64,000 bases of DNA from an uncultured Oscillospiraceae bacterium (GTDB taxonomy: Bacteria; Bacillota; Clostridia; Oscillospirales; Acutalibacteraceae). The notes under the pieces are model-generated. The model was not told the DNA's origin and ran no database searches. It was given only the letters and a program-made list of their open reading frames with translations. This document shows, one piece after another, positions 63,889 to 64,000 of the stretch (its first letter is position 1; each line of letters opens with the position of its first letter). Made by a program: the position numbers and the translations under genes. The DNA lies in contig UQLR01000013.1 of NCBI GenBank assembly GCA_900541975.1, forward strand, positions 9,786 through 73,785. The letters run 5' to 3'.

Positions 63889-64000
63889 GTTTCCTGTAAA
63901 TTGTATATATTCATTAGTTTTTACATCTTTTACGTAAACTCCTAATCTATCTGCATCTGGATCATTTGCCATTACTATGTCTGCATCAACCTCTTTTGCA
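63889..64000 (-). pseudogene. Fragment of a phosphohexomutase gene
   Basis: The minus strand from the window edge encodes AKEVDADIVMANDPDADRLG then VYVKDVKTNEYIQFTGN, the metal-binding DPDADR loop of phosphoglucomutase/phosphomannomutase. At about 63889 similarity ends and the frame continues into AT-rich, low-complexity sequence. So either the gene is truncated or this is a join between unrelated sequences. The 5' part lies outside the window. Confidence 0.6.

Noticed and set aside
1..64000. CRISPR arrays, tRNA and rRNA genes
   Set aside because: Looked for regularly spaced repeats and for cloverleaf or rRNA-like sequence in the gaps; none seen.

Overview
The window comes from a Gram-positive, spore-forming Firmicute of the class Clostridia, most likely a gut starch degrader related to Ruminococcus bromii. 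The housekeeping order pyrH-frr-uppS-cdsA-dxr-rseP-ispG-polC is typical of Firmicutes. A SpoVM-like peptide indicates sporulation. Six secreted proteins carry type I dockerins, and five of them also carry starch-binding or GH13 amylase domains, which points to an amylosome-type starch-degrading complex. No cohesin scaffoldin and no tRNA or rRNA gene is visible.

Layout. Positions 1-13 kb are an accessory mosaic: an edge-truncated gene with a winged-helix N-terminus and a nucleoside-deoxyribosyltransferase-like domain, a sigma factor/HTH pair and a TnpV pair from conjugative elements, a large lamin-tail surface protein with an SPQTG anchor between 34-bp direct repeats, a decayed relaxase/serine-recombinase chimera, a methyltransferase-TetR-MATE efflux operon with matching operators, and a second truncated serine recombinase. 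Positions 13-23 kb hold a methyltransferase, a dockerin propeller protein, spoVM, two tandem Sas6-like CBM74 dockerin proteins and a dockerin GH13 amylase.

Positions 24.3-31.7 kb look like an integrative element inside uvrB. A 5' uvrB fragment with its promoter stops at a 23-bp core. Then come a C5-methyltransferase-like protein that has lost its catalytic cysteine and is fused to nuclease folds, two tandem tyrosine recombinases (the first frameshifted), and an HTH/AAA/PD-(D/E)XK protein. Finally a second, diverged 5' end restores a full-length uvrB. This element is the best candidate in the window for an undescribed, possibly defensive, system.

Positions 31.4-37.7 kb carry restored uvrB and a second type IIA topoisomerase pair whose B subunit is frameshifted. 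Positions 37.8-50.4 kb carry secG, the pyrH-to-polC block and an AI-2E family permease. Positions 50.4-56.9 kb are a histidine operon, hisZGDCBAIE, without hisH and hisF. Positions 57-63.7 kb hold two paralogous GH13 family 28-like amylases with internal dockerins and C-terminal CBM26-like modules. The last 110 bases carry a fragment of a phosphohexomutase gene on the minus strand that stops abruptly. Domain and family names come from reading motifs by eye; no database search was run.
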